A stretch of DNA of 64,000 nucleotides from Zychaea mexicana (GCF_025766255.1 NW_026516714.1:62001-126000), one strand, 5' to 3'; numbered from the stretch's first letter, positions 49,916-62,708 are shown. Notes: generated by a model not told the origin, from the sequence alone. Numbers and translations are program-made.

Positions 49916-50772
49916 ATGGACGAACACGGTTTTGAAGCACGTCTTCGACATTTAGAACATATTGTGGCCGGTCAAACCAATATTCCACGCAGCACAAAAA
50001 CCTCCATTTTGAAACGCATCGACGATCTAAAAAAAGAACTACACACGCTATACAAATCCAACAAACCAATCAAAGAGTTTATTGAAAGATGTAAAGAATA
50101 ACATGGACCGTCCTATGGATATATATATATATATATATATAGAAAGGAAACCCCTGAGGGTATACAATGATGCTGAGACGTGGAAGAAACACTAGATGAC
50201 GCACATGCCAAACTACTGGATCCGGCCGACTCAACACTGGCCATGGAACGCGAATTGCTTACGACGGATACAAAACTTGAACTGGTCCTAGCAGCGTGTG
50301 ATGACCTTGAAAAGTTTGCAGGGCAAGTGCGACAAGTCAAGTCATTGGAACACGTTGTCAGTGGCTCTGAATACGATGGTAAAAAATATAAACTCTTTTT
50401 CTCTCTCTCTCTGTGTGTGTTTGCTGGAAAAAAAAAGATGAAAGAGTTCACCTATACCCTAATATTAAAAAAACCCGGACCGATCTCCAGCATTAGATAC
50501 GTTGGGTCCTCAGCTTGCGCCGTTAGAAGCAAAGCATGCCGAACAAGCAAAAGAATTAGCAGAAGTAACTAAAAAGATATCGGTGTCGATGGATAATTAT
50601 AATGGCATTGTAAGTGTTTTATTGCTTTGGGAAAGAGAAAAAGACCAGTGAAAATAAACCACTGTTATTATTACAGGTCAACACACTGTCCGAGATTTTT
50701 ATTTCTTGGGATGATATCCTATCCACAATGGAAACTCATGTCACTGCCCTTGAGCGCCAACGCGCTCAATAA
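49916..50772 (+). CDS. DCTN3: dynactin subunit 3 (p24, DCTN3-like)
   Basis: Four exons (49916-50090, 50178-50378, 50491-50609, 50677-50772) give 196 residues against 186 in the human protein. The N-terminus (FEARLRHLEHIVAG) is the usual start of p24, followed by a helix with KRIDDLKKEL, a long middle helix set with DLEKFAGQV, and the end with LSEIFISWDDILSTME, which parallels the FVQWDELLCQLEA end of the human subunit. The protein is almost wholly coiled coil. p24 pairs with dynamitin in the dynactin shoulder that links dynein to cargo. The acceptor of exon 2 at 50178 is the weakest junction; a (TA)n tract fills much of intron 1. Confidence 0.72.
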
Positions 50773-50784
50773 CACCCCACCCCA

Positions 50785-50819
<35 letters not shown>

Positions 50820-51427
50820 ATCACCCTTGTTATATATACTACGTACCTATCTTTGATTATACCAGCAAATCCAACAATAACAACACCATATATACTCAAG
50901 CTAATGTTTTGATCCTTGTTTACTCGGTCAGGTTTGATATTGGAACAGTGTCCAAAAGAGAACTACTTGCTCTTTTGCGGGGGGGGGGTTTGGCTGTGTT
51001 ACACTCGTTTGATAGCAAGGAATGTATACTTGAATTGTGAGAGTTTTAATAATAGGGTGGTCCGCTGGTGGTGCATATGAAAGCGATTTCCCAGTCCAGC
51101 CTAAATCCAACCCGTGGTGATGTGTTTAATAAACAGATACTTCCTGTACTTGATAACTATTGCTAAGCCATTGTTTCTCACACTCTGTTACAATCGTTGC
51201 AAAAGTCTCTCTTTATAAGAGATGAAATTGGGTAAAGATTTAAAGCAGGGACGGTGGGTAGTATAGTGCTGCATAGCAACGAATGGTCACGCATGGAGTC
51301 CGTGCAGCATGTCAGATCATCAGGGATATATTAAATAGAACGCTAGCCAGGTTAAATGAAACCAAGGCAGAATACATAATACCTAGCAAATCACCTTTTT
51401 CTTTCTTGCGTCGATTCATCTGCCACC
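50773..51427. other. spacer between DCTN3 and the mannosyltransferase gene
   Basis: A 655-bp spacer. It starts with a (TC)n tract at about 50788-50815 in the DCTN3 3' flank and ends with the promoter and leader of the GT15 gene. No gene seen. Confidence 0.5.
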
Positions 51428-53049
51428 ATGCAGATCACTATAGACGACGAGAAATATCGAACATCAACAAAACAAAGGATATACAGTCAGCTGTGGCGGT
51501 CTCGAGCACTCATCGGCGTCCTATTCCTTTTCTCGTTCTTCAGCATCGTCCATTGGCGATCCTCTCACAGTAACAACAACACCACCCTCGAGAGCAACAA
51601 CAACACTAGGCAATGGATGGACTATGATACGACGTACGACAACGACAAACGCATCAAGTACAGCACAGACATCAAAGCGGCATTGGTCGTCATGGCCAGC
51701 GAGAACGAATTGATGGACGTACACATGACGATGCAGGATGTGGAAGACCGGTTCAACCAGTACCATGGATACCCGTGGGTCATACTCAGCGATCGTCCGT
51801 TCAGCTCGCGGTTTCGACGGCTGTTGTCGAAAAGACGAAAGAATGTGTACTTTGGTCGGATCCCGCCTGGACAGTGGAACGAGCCGACGTGGGTGGATGT
51901 CAAAAGCGCGGAGAAGGCGGCGCTGGCGATGGGCAAGGATGGCATGTATCATGGCGAATCTGTAAGCTGGCGTAAAGCAACGCGGTATAATGCTGGGTAT
52001 CTGGCTCAACACCCGCTGCTGCAAGATGCAGAGTACTATTGGAAGGTGCAGCCCAGATCACGCTACATGTGCGACGTGAAAGAAGATCCGTTCCAAATGA
52101 TGAAGGAAAAGGACCAAAAACTCGGTAAACATTCGCGTGGGTTTCATTGATGCTGTTGGGATAATGCATCAATCATTTTGCCAAAATGCAATTGCTTACT
52201 TTACCACACGGCGCTCTCCCATCCTTTTTGTAACAATCCCTCTTTGTTTGGGGTCTATCATTTACACCAGCATTTGCAATGACAATGAAAGAAGACGAAC
52301 GTCAAATCAGGACGTTTTGGAGCGAGGTGGTCAAGTACATTGGACAAGAGAACGTTGATTCATTCGTTCCGCACTCCGATTCCATTTTACCATGGATTCT
52401 TGATACGGGCGCGCAGACGGATGATGATGACATGGAGCCACCGACAGTAAAGTACAACGGCAACCATTTCTGGAACAACTTTATGATCATCTCACTCGAC
52501 TTTATGCGATCCGAGCCATACCAACGCTTCTTTCAACATATGGACAGTACGGGAGGGTTCTTTTATGAAAGGTAAGACAAGTCCTTCTGTGTCTGTGGGT
52601 GCGGCACCACCACCACCACCACCACCAGCACTCCGATTCAATTAGGAAAGAAACCGACATTGCATGCATGCATGCATGCATCTCATTTTTCTTGTTTTAC
52701 TATCTATGCTTATCATTTCTTAAACGTGGTTATTAGATGGGGCGATGCGCCATTTCAAACGGTAGCCGCGGCTTTATACTTGCAGCGCAACCAAGTGCAC
52801 TTTGTGGAAAATCTGGGTTATTGGTTCAATGTGGCATTGCAGTGTCCAAGCGACGTCGTGGCCCACCAGGAGCTCAGGTGTACCTGTGCTTCTGAAGCAT
52901 CATTCTGTAAGAAGGGGTCAAGTCTTACCGTAGCAAACGGAACCCATACTAACGATTTTGTTTTTTTTTAAGTGAACCGACCGGAAAGCCGGACCAAGGA
53001 GTTGCTTCAATTGCAGCAGCAGCAGCAGCAGCAAAGTAATCGCGATTGA
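51428..53049 (+). CDS. GT15 (KRE2/MNT1-like) alpha-1,2-mannosyltransferase, divergent
   Basis: Four exons (51428-52124, 52271-52571, 52737-52906, 52973-53049) give 414 residues. A short cytosolic N-terminus, one signal anchor (about 26-43, ALIGVLFLFSFFSIVHW) and a stem with Asn runs give the Golgi type II layout. GT15 landmarks are ALVVMASENELMDV, YPWVILSDRPF, a WRKATRYNAGYLAQHPLL segment, YYWKVQPRSRYMCDV, YNGNHFWNNFMI, and GGFFYERWGDAPFQTVAAALYL. The ATG has a strong CCACCATG context. In characterised Kre2/Mnt1 enzymes the equivalent motifs read RVEP and HFWxNFE; here Glu is replaced by Gln and Met respectively. Activity may therefore be altered or lost. Family role is O- and N-linked mannan elongation. 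The tail has a Gln run. Confidence 0.87.
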
Positions 53050-54322
53050 ATAATTTTTTGAATGTCAGCTATCTTTTTTTTTTTTTTCTGGAAGCAGCAA
53101 AAACTTTAAATATATTTATTTACCTTGCATGCACGTCATAATTTGTCATGTACACGCATTCCCTAATTCGGGACACTGGGCAAACCCTTTCGCCTTTTCA
53201 CTATTCAATCCGGAGAAAGAAAAAGAGTTGGGAGCAATTGAAGAAGTATATGGGTGAAGGATGATGTCTGTTTCCAAGTTGCACATATTCCAAGGGGGCC
53301 AAAAGAGACCGGTCTCGACACACACACATACACACACACACATATGTTTCACTCGAGATGAGAGAGAGAGCCCAACGGGTACTTGCCTTTTTTGAGCTAG
53401 TTACACTTGGAAAAGGTTTAGATCGACTGCCACGTTGCTGTTGTTGCGTCTCAATCCATCATGTAATGTTGTATTTGCGCGCACAGGTCAAAGGACAGTG
53501 TGTAATTAACGGGTAAATAGATGGGCCACACGTCTCTCTTTCTCTCTCTCTTGTATGTGGGCAATAGAAAAGAAGCGGGGCTTACTATGCTCATCATGTC
53601 GCACGGCATGTTATACTTGATTATGAAAAAAAGGTTGCTATCAAAGCTTTTTGCATATATGCCTGCTAATACCAATGTCACCCAAAGCATGTTACACTGT
53701 GCTTATGAGGTTTGGGGGAGGGGAAAAAAAAAAGGGGGGGGGGAAAGTCAATTTCTTTGTAAGGCTGCTTACAAACGCGTGTAATTATACTCTCGCGTTT
53801 ATATTGCTTCCAACCCTGAACTCTCTTGGAGGATTGACACGTTCCAAAAGCCTTCGAAAGGGTAGCAGCAGTGACGACCCATCATTACATTACTAGAGAC
53901 ATCCATGCTTTGGAAACGTGTCAATGTTGGCATGGTCCAATCAGTGGGTAACTGCTGCCTCCCCCTTGTTACAGCACAAGCAAGTATGTTGTAGGGTTGG
54001 TGAAACTACTACTACTACTTGCTACTTGCTACTTGCTACTTGCTACTTGCTACTTGCTACTATTACTATGACTACACACAAAAGTTGGGGCGCTCTCGAG
54101 AAGAAGATTGTCCGCGATAAGCCAACACTTGTAACTTGACCCATTTTCTTTTGAGAATATTGAGGTTTTTTTTTGCGCAGACAGGCGGAGGAAAAGCAAA
54201 GCGGTCAATATGCTTGGTGTGTGAGAGGGGCAGCATCACATCGCATCCGTCCTTGTCACCAAAATGATGCATGTTGCACAGCCAGGCTGCTTCGGGAAAT
54301 TCTGACGAGTACCGAGCTGGCG

Positions 54323-54353
<31 letters not shown>

Positions 54354-55961
54354 TTTTCCAATTGGCGTCGTTTATTGGACAAGGTTTAATGTTGGACGCA
54401 GTTAATGACACGTTAATATGTACGTTATATTATGTTTCCTAGTATTCGGGTCTTTTGGGGGGTGTTGTTTCCAGGTGGGGGGTTTGGTTGGCAAGGCTAC
54501 AACAACCTGCGCTTCTTGTCAATGTCAAAACGGAATGACCCCACTGACAGCAGTAAGTCATGGGGGTACTCGACCCACCGATCCCGGTGCACTGTTAGCT
54601 AGACTCTGCTGATACATGGTCACAGTATCATAGAAAGGGGGGAAGGAAGGTTACCTATTGCATAGTTAGGCCGCTGTTAAATGAAAATCGAGTAGAGTCC
54701 GGTCTGTCTGTCTGTCTGTTCTCCTGGACACACAGTACACGGGAGTAGTGGGGGCTTACAACATCACGAAGCTCTAGACCCGTCGCGACTCCGAATACAT
54801 GTTCTTTTATTTATTTTTTTTACAGGGATCCGAGCGAGGATTTAATACAGCAGTATCCATATGAGAGGACGAGGGAAATGTCAGGCCACTTGGCCTTTAT
54901 ATTTTACTGAGTGGACTTTTCAAAAAGAGTATAGTACGCGTGACATAATAAGGGCGGGTTACAATGTATCAAGGAAACTCAGGGACAAGTTACAGTGGAA
55001 GTAGATGCCATATATAACAGCGCGACCCAATGGAAACCCCGCCCAACCGGGCCTAATTAATCTGAAAAAGAAGGTTGATCCACATTGTACCCAGGTGTCG
55101 CGTGGTTACAACGAGGAGAAAGAGAGAGAAAGAGAGAGAGGGGAGGTAGGGGTTTAGGATCTATAAACATCGTCACAGACCGGTTTGTATGTTGTTTGTT
55201 GTTGCTATCATTCAAATAGCGCCCCCACCTCGGTCAAATGGGTGTTGTGCATCATGTGCGAGAGAGGATCTTCAGGGGAAGGACCACAGTAAAGTCAATC
55301 ACACAGCGTGTCGTAAAAGGAAAAAAAGTAAACGGAGTTATGGTGTCATGATTAAAAAGAAAACTGGATTGTGGTCAGGTTAACTCTTGGGGAGCGCCTA
55401 TGATATGTATAATACCCGTGCGGACGATCTTTGGGTTTAAACCGCCGGCTCATGTTACTCCAAAGTCGTCGTTTCATTTATTGCCTACGTTGCGCAGACA
55501 CACACACACACACACACAGAGTGCGTTGTTGTGCTCATAGCAAAGCGTTGAGCGGGCATTGATCTGCTTTCCCGGAGGAAGAACCGTCATTTGCTTTTCA
55601 GGCAACTGTCAATTAACGAACCCCTCCTCACTGTACACCGGTGCTCTGAGAGAGGGCACACTGAGAGGCGGCGGCGAGAGAGAGAGAGAGAACCAGAGAG
55701 AAGATCTTCCCGAGTGTGCATTTTTTCTACTTTTATTACGCCGCTCATACTATGTGCGACCTTGTAGGTTCTTGGTTTTTTTATATCGCGCGCACATATT
55801 AGACAGCCCTCTCCCTCCCTCTTTCTTTCCTTTTCTCTTTCCTTTTCTCTTTCACGCTTCCTATCCCACCCCTCTCCCCTTCCACGTACACTTTCTTTTG
55901 GTCTCTTGCATTCTGTGAATGCCCTCTGCATCGACCTTCACCATCTCATTATAGAATAATA
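53050..55961. promoter_or_regulatory. 2.9-kb gene-free region upstream of the homeobox gene
   Basis: No gene can be supported. The region holds a (CA)n tract near 53321-53342, a heptamer repeat at 54013-54060, an A28 run at 54323-54350, a (TCTG)n run at 54703-54719 and a second (CA)n tract near 55498-55518. A GA/CT-rich block (55670-55860) leads to the homeobox ATG. The unusual length for this compact genome suggests a large regulatory region, which is inferred. Confidence 0.5.
54013..54060. repeat. heptamer tandem repeat (CTACTTG)n
   Basis: About six head-to-tail copies of CTACTTG, preceded by a short (ACT)n run. Non-coding, in the region upstream of the homeobox gene. The period of seven is unlike the di- and trinucleotide repeats elsewhere in the window. 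Confidence 0.9.
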
Positions 55962-58409
55962 ATGAACCCACAGTCCAATCCTTCACTCCACTCCTCAGTC
56001 GCTACCACTGCAGCAGCACCACTGGGTCATGCCGGCATGATGTCCGTGCCTTCTTCCACCGACCAACAATTCGCATACATTCCACCGAAACAAATGATGC
56101 CCTTAGATTACCATCATCCACAACACCACCCTATGTATCCAACCTATGCTCCCGGCGAGTTCAGTCCTCATGAATATCATCCACATCAACATCAACATCA
56201 TCATCATCATCCCCTTCATCAACCTACCATACATAGACAACATCCACAGCATGCAGTCGTACCGCCACTGCCGCCACCACTACCAGCACACCATCACCAT
56301 CACCACCACCACCAGCAGCAGCAGCAGCGACAACCTTCCTCTTCTTCATCCTCGACGACGACGACGACAACGACCACCACCACCACCCCTACGCCAACAA
56401 ACGAAGGCACGCCGCCACCTCGCAAACGCACTCGAGCCACGCCAGAACAACTGGCTGTCTTGGAAAAAACATTTAGTGTCAATCCTTCTCCCAATAACCG
56501 CGTGCGAGAGCAGCTGTCGCGTGAGCTCGGAATGTCTGAGCGATCCATCCAGATCTGGTTCCAGAACCGTCGCGCCAAAGTCAAGAATCTTGCTAAACGC
56601 TCATCGCTGCTTCATGACGAAACAATTCGAATGCAATACTATGCCGCTTCTGCTGCTGCCGCCGCCTGCCAAGCAGCGGCCTATCATTATCAGCAAACCG
56701 CCCCGGATGGCACTATGACAACTAACCCTGATCTGTACTATTATTATTACTATTACTACTACAACCAGCAACAGCAGCAGCAGAACCGACAATCAACGAC
56801 TACTCCTAATCCAAACAACAGCGACACTACCAATACAGCATCTTGTTCTTCTTCTTCTTCTTCACCAACTACTTCTACCAACAATAATAACAGCTGGTTC
56901 TGTCCACCACCTCCGCCTCCTCCACCTCCACCGTCGTCATCATCGTCGCCACCTTCTTCTACTACAGCACCCACAGCCGCGGCATCGAATAGTCATAGCA
57001 CAGTCGCTCCTCCGCCGCCGCTACCTCTGCAGTCAACCCCGCCACCGCCTCCTCCTCCTCTACCAATGTCTCTGGGAGGAAACAGCGCCGACTGGTCTTC
57101 GGTCACGCCTCCGCCTTCATCGACTTCTTCACCGCTATCAGCCTCAGTGTCCGATCCGTTGCGCCAGAGCGTGGGCGCTAGTTCGACTGCTCGCCGGGTC
57201 TCGGCCTCCACACCTGGCCGTATGCGTGCACATTCGCTTGGACCTTATCCACCACCCCATCGACGTTCTTACGAGCGTCACAGTTCAGTCGATGCGCCTA
57301 CAGGTCCTTTACAACAGGCAGCTGCAGCGGCCGGTACCCCAATCCCTGGCAGTGCCAGTGGGGGTGGTCACCCATCCTATCGCAGCAGAAGCTATACCTC
57401 GCCAGCCGGTCAAGCGTACTGGCCCATGATGGGTTACACGGATCCAATGACAGCCGCAAGCAGCACGTTTGCTGCGATCCAACAGCAGCAACACATGGCT
57501 GCTGCTGCTGCTGCTGCTGCTGGTGGCGGCTATTACCTGGGCATGCCTTCCCAAGGTAACTAAAAAAAACAAACAACCAAAACCCGAACAATGAAAAGGA
57601 TTTGCAACAGTAAAAAACCCCGACATTTATCTAACTCCTCTTTTTTAGATGATCGACTTGGCACCCCCATGTCCATGGACGGCGGTAACGGCGAAGACGA
57701 TATGATGCCGAATCGCTTTTCGGCCGAAGCACTACAGATCGGCACATGGCGACGTATGAGTCTCCAACCCAACGATCTTGCTTGTCACTACGATACCCAG
57801 CGCCGCGTACTCGTGTGGCGCATCCAAGACGGTCAGCAACGATTCAAGATGGAATATACGTTTGACACGGTGCTTCAGGTCCGTCTCGAGCCGATTCTCG
57901 AACGACTGGGCTGGGCACGGCTCGAGTTACGTATTGCACAGCCTGAAGCCATTGCTTTTTACATGGAGTCGAACGGTAGCGGTACTTGGACACAGTGTCG
58001 TGATTTCACGCAGGATCGACAGGCGACTTCAATCAACTTGCATCATCTTGATGGGCCAGCTTTGGCTCTGCGAGCCGAGGTCCAACGATGGGCTCAAAAT
58101 GATCCGCATATTCAGTCTTTGCTGCAGCAGCAACAGCAGCAGCAACAACAACAACAGCATCCGCATGCGATCGATCCGCGGTGTCTGTCCGCCAATGCCA
58201 CTCCCGTCCATGAAACACCTCGTGAAATGACGCCGGCCGATATCATCATGGGCATGCCGCCGAGCACCGTGCCCGAGGAAGAAAGCTCGATGCTGTCGCT
58301 ATTGGAGCATCGGAATAGCATCAGCGACGGCAAGGATGCTGACGATCAAAAGAGCAATACCGACGATCAAGATCTTTTATTATTCCAAGGCATGGGACCT
58401 CAGGGTTGA
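55962..58409 (+). CDS. homeodomain transcription factor with homopeptide tracts
   Basis: Two exons (55962-57555, 57649-58409, phase 1) encode 784 residues. The homeodomain fills about residues 154-213: it opens RKRTRATPEQLAVLEKTF and has the recognition-helix core SIQIWFQNRRAKVK. The N-terminal part is His-, Gln-, Ser- and Thr-rich with long homopeptides; the middle has poly-Tyr and poly-Pro runs. Exon 2 encodes a conserved fungal C-terminal domain (GTWRRMSLQPNDLACHYD, FKMEYTFDTVLQVRLEPI, TWTQCRDFTQDRQAT, HHLDGPALALRAEV), found in Phx1/Pah1-type homeodomain regulators. These control stationary-phase or developmental genes in other fungi; the role here is unknown. The gene sits alone between long non-coding flanks. 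Confidence 0.92.
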
Positions 58410-60735
58410 ATATTATTTTAAAAGACATTTTGTATTATCATTTCCATCATTTGTTACAAAATACGCAAAAAAAAAAAAATCGGTAGATCCGCAACAAAGA
58501 ACAAGCAACTGGTTGCATACATATTACATGGTTATACACTATATTAAATGCACAACACATCGCATACTTGAATATTTCATGTATTACCCCTCAAACAAAA
58601 AAAATAATGATAATAAAACAATCCTGGTGTCGCTTTGCTTCTCCTCATAGCGTGGATATGGATATGGTAACTTTTTTTCGAACCAACATGGGTACGGACT
58701 CTTTTTTCATTTAGCACTACTTGTATGCTAGAACGTAGCAGACTCTTATGAAGGCGAATGAGGATACACTTTGCTTAAAGCTCGAGATTCAATTAAACCA
58801 AACTAATTGACAGTAGGCAGCTCATGTCCCTATTCTAGAGATGTTATGAGCGTTTAAAGCCGAATTCCACGAGGTGTGTGGTAATATGGGGTGCCGTACT
58901 ACCACCGTCATCCAACGTCCTTGGTGTATGCGTGCGCGGCTTCTCTCCAAACTCCCTTTGTGAGACATTTAATAAAGCATTTACCATGCAGCGATGATAT
59001 AGGTTGCGGGTCACATGGGAAAACACTAAAGAATCTGTCAATTTTTATTCTGGTGGATTTGGTCGAGGCGTAGATCTCCATAGGTAAAAAAAAAAAATAT
59101 TATTTGATGACAATAAATTGCTGTAAATGTCTTTTTCTTCTTTTCGAGCAGTTAATAGAAACTACTACTGTTAACAACAGAAACGTGCTGCTTCTTCCCC
59201 AAATTGGACTTACAAAATGACTACATTTTAAAGCCGTTCATTGTCCACCATTCCCACGTTACAGAACATCGAACGAATATAATTGTTGTATATTAACAAT
59301 GATATAACGCACAACACGCGGATCAAATCAGCGCAAATGAGACTTAGGTCATCTACAATTATGTATACAGCGGTGCAATAACGGGGGGGCAAAAAAATAA
59401 TCACAGATGTGGGATATCACAACTGAGAATAATAAACCGTGTGATGGGAGAAGAGTTAGGATTGAGAAGAAACAGTGGATGATGGTAAGAAAGTGGGCAC
59501 TTTTGGAAATGCTGTAAGGACGAGTATATGTCTCTGAGACAGTTTATAGAAGGTGATTCCTTTTTCCCGGATCAAACATATTTAATAAAAAGTGCTACCT
59601 TGCTAAAGGCACGGCTGTTAAATGCCTTGGGGAAAGCAAAGACTAATGGTGTCGTTTTTGCTGCAAGATGAAGGAGACGAAGTACGCCTAGAATCCCCTT
59701 GGCCACGTTCTTATCATCGTTACGGTGAAACTATAAACGTTGTAGTACTGTCAGCTGTTGGTTTTAGCATCTTTGAAAAAAAAAATGTCTGTCTTCTACT
59801 TACTGCCACCCAGGTGCTGCTGGATAAATTAAGTACAGCTGAGGCCCTCTGTGACAAGTGCCTCCTTTGTGTAGAGGCACCCCAGGTATACCCAATTCAA
59901 CTCCTTTTGAAAACGGGCACTACGTGACCGTTGCCGGAGGTTGGTCGCAAGTGTGTGGTTTGCCACACAAGCTGTAGTGACATCCCTGTAGTGCAGCACA
60001 GGCAACCGCTGCCCCACCCCAGAGCAAACCCACGTTCGATTTCGTCGAGTGCCAGAGAGATCCGGCCGACACTCTCGCGGACTTGTAGAATATTTCAGTG
60101 TAGATTCTAAATGTTTTTATTTTGTTGATATAACAATACAAAAAAATAATGTGTACTTACCCTCCAATAATACTGGGTGCTCTGGCTGAGCAACAAAACC
60201 AGTCTCTGTACAGTGTGTGCCTCACTGTCGCACGTTTCTCCCTTCAGTCTGGTCTGCCTCTTCTGTTGCTGCCTCCTCTTCTTCTTGGTCAGAGGAGGGG
60301 GGGGGCTGTTCAAACCACTTTTTAGCTTACATTCCAATATACAATATATATTACTATCTAAACAGCTTGAATACTAACCGCCTGCAAAGGTAACCCACAG
60401 ATGGTGTGGCTACCGTTGGTTGTAGAGAAAGAAAAAACTTTCTCTCTACCCCTGTTGCCACGAACAACAGTGGTCTCCTTTCGTTGGAGATAGCTTGCCA
60501 GAAGCTCTAGAACTTGGATTTCCTCCAAGTCTGTGTCAAGTTAGAGAGGGATGCTGTATATTTATTATGCAATATTACTTTATTTACCTGTAAAGTCTTG
60601 GTTAAGGGCGTTTCTAAGGGTTGCCAAGTGAGGTGCATTTGTATTAGAGAAGGACATTTTGTGTTATAGAAATTGAGTGGAAGAGGGAAGAAAGAGGAAG
60701 TATAGCAAAAATGTTACTTAACTTTATATTGGTTG
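58410..60735. other. 3' flank and gene-poor interval
   Basis: About 2.3 kb. Immediately right of 58409 is the homeobox 3' flank. Beyond it, short open frames (up to about 100 codons) show no family features and no paired splice sites. Homopolymers of A and C occur at 58470, 59080 and 60296. I support no gene. Confidence 0.45.
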
Positions 60736-60851
60736 GGGTACTGGGTACCCTCAAACGAAGCCACACTCCAGGAGGGTACTGAGTACCCTCGCCTGTGATT
60801 TGAACACCTCGGACAAAAGGAACCAACTGTGCCACTACACTAGAGCAGCGT
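60736..60851 (-). repeat. tRNA-derived SINE-like element with paired hairpins
   Basis: On the minus strand, TGGCACAGTTGG (60834-60823) fits the RNA polymerase III A box TRGCNNARYNGG and GTTCAAATC (60805-60797) fits the B box GWTCRANNC, in the right order but too close together for an intact tRNA. Downstream are two hairpins of almost the same sequence: an 8-bp stem with a 3-base loop (60772-60790) and a 6-bp stem (60736-60750). This is the layout of a tRNA-related SINE. No poly-A tail or target-site duplication was found and no other copy occurs in the window. Confidence 0.45.
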
Positions 60852-61415
60852 TTCTTTGATAGTCTAGTGCAATTGCGTTGATATAGCCATCGTTTACTGT
60901 AGAGCTGCTGCTGTTGCTGCTACTAGCGCTGCTGCTCTATGCTGAGCAGGGATCTCTATCCTTCTTTACAACGGGCTCTATGCCAATTAGCGCAGGACAA
61001 TAGCCAGGGCTCTCTTTTCATCTGCCACACATAGGAGTTTAGCATGAAAAGAGCGGGGTTAAGTAGATAGATGGTTGGTCCCAGTGGTTGGCACATCGTC
61101 GGGTTGTAGAATGAGTCCCCGAAAGCATCAAAGAGCTCTTGAAGAAGGGAGAGGCCGAAACTTCTTTGCATTCAGAAGGCTCTATTGTGCCAGTGGTGTA
61201 CCACAACGGCAGGGCTTTTAGAGCGAGTAGAGAAAATAATAATGTGTTAGCAATAGCATATATATATGTTCTCTCCCCAAAAAGAACTTGCAGTGTGTGG
61301 TTTTTTTCTTTTCGGAGGAAGGAACGAGACTAAGAAAACAGTCAGCTACTATGACATTCGATCGTATTTTTAGCCCGCAACAGAGCAACCAAAGAACATT
61401 GGGACCTATATATCA

Positions 61416-62430
61416 TTATAATTGTTGTTTTCTTCTTTGGTAGTGGCGACAGGGGTTATCGTCACTGGATATGGCAGCATGGTCCTCCTCCAAAGACCAA
61501 GCATCTTTTTGAATAGGTGGTATACGTAAGTCTGAAATTCCGCTATCACGAAGATCAGACATGCTGCTACGGAATGGGTGGCTCGATGCTGTTGAAGCTG
61601 AGCGCGCTACTGTACTACCGCCAACGCTTGCTAAGGAGTCGTCCCATAACATTCTTCATTCATCACCTATTAACATTGTCATCGCCAGAATCTGTTTGGA
61701 TGTGTAAAAGTCTCTGCTGCTTGGATTCGAAAGCAATATTTAGAGGTAGAGTTATTGACACTGCTTGCATCGGTTGTTGCTGTGATGCCAGATGCACGTG
61801 CGCCCGTTGCCAGCTCTTGCTGCCATCTTACTGCAATTTCCTTAGAAAGCCAGCTTCCTCGCTTGCCACCGTTGCCGCCTCCGTTGCATCCATCTCAGGT
61901 GATTGACGTGATTAATCATGGATAGTAGATGCAAGTGCTGGAACATAGGCATCACCACCAGCTGGTGCCGTATTGTTATCCGGCGAAGCACTGACATGGA
62001 AGATGAATGCATGGAGATCGTTATAGGTGGATTCGCGGATGACAGTAGTAGGAGATCGTTCGACTGATAAAATTGCTGCAAAAGTTGGGCGTGGTTGTGT
62101 AGCGTAATTGTATGTAGTTGGCTGTACCGAAAGGATCGATAGCGGATGCTTGAGACAACCAGCTATAGCATGTGGATATGGTCAATATGGATCATATTGC
62201 TCCTGTTGTTCTGCCTGAACTCTAATGTTGTCATGGTTATCCGCAATGGCATGCGTCGGAGAAGAAGGTCCAAAAGCCAGGTTGCATAGTACTGTTGATC
62301 TTCAAATGTTGCGGGATCCAGTTCTTCCACCTTGGGTTGATTGAGAACCGCCAAGCAAATAATCCTGGCTCTCCATACTGCCTAAACGTGACAACGAGTG
62401 ACCCACAGCTGTACCTGTCATGAGCGATAT
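61416..62430 (-). pseudogene. decayed low-complexity protein gene with frameshifts
   Basis: Reading the minus strand from about 62430, coding-like sequence runs in changing frames: MTGTAVGHSLSRLGSM, then KVEELDPATFEDQQYYATW, then a QAEQQEQYDPY stretch ended by a stop, then TAPAGGDAYVPALAST, a stop, KEIAVRWQQELATGARASGI and finally SSMSDLRDSGISDLRIPPIQ. Composition (Ser, Gln, Thr, Ala) is that of a disordered regulatory protein. At least two stops and several frame changes remain after allowing short introns. The family is not recognisable. A multi-intron gene that I failed to splice is the main alternative. Confidence 0.45.
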
Positions 62431-62708
62431 CAAAATACTGTGCTTTGAAGTCTATGGTTACTGTGAATGGCGTTGCGTATCACACGCCCACAGCTTTTAG
62501 GTCGTCCTCTGCTGCCGTCTTCTGTTCGGCTCTGTTCAACCTCGTGCGCTCGGGTACTGACTTGACGTGATCGTCGTTTTTGACGAGGGCACACACAAGA
62601 ATAATCGCACTTGTAGCTGGGCCAGCAGTAACATCAGCAATCCGTTCACCTCATAAATTGGCTGCTGTTGTACAAATGCTTCTCAGCATCTTCACACTCG
62701 CCGGTTCC

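Noticed and set aside
54323..54350. A28 run as a retroposon tail
   Set aside because: No upstream reverse-transcriptase or retrocopy sequence and no target-site duplication was found; similar homopolymers are common in the window.
59622..59927. 101-codon plus-strand frame
   Set aside because: No family features, no leader or splice partners, within range of chance frames.
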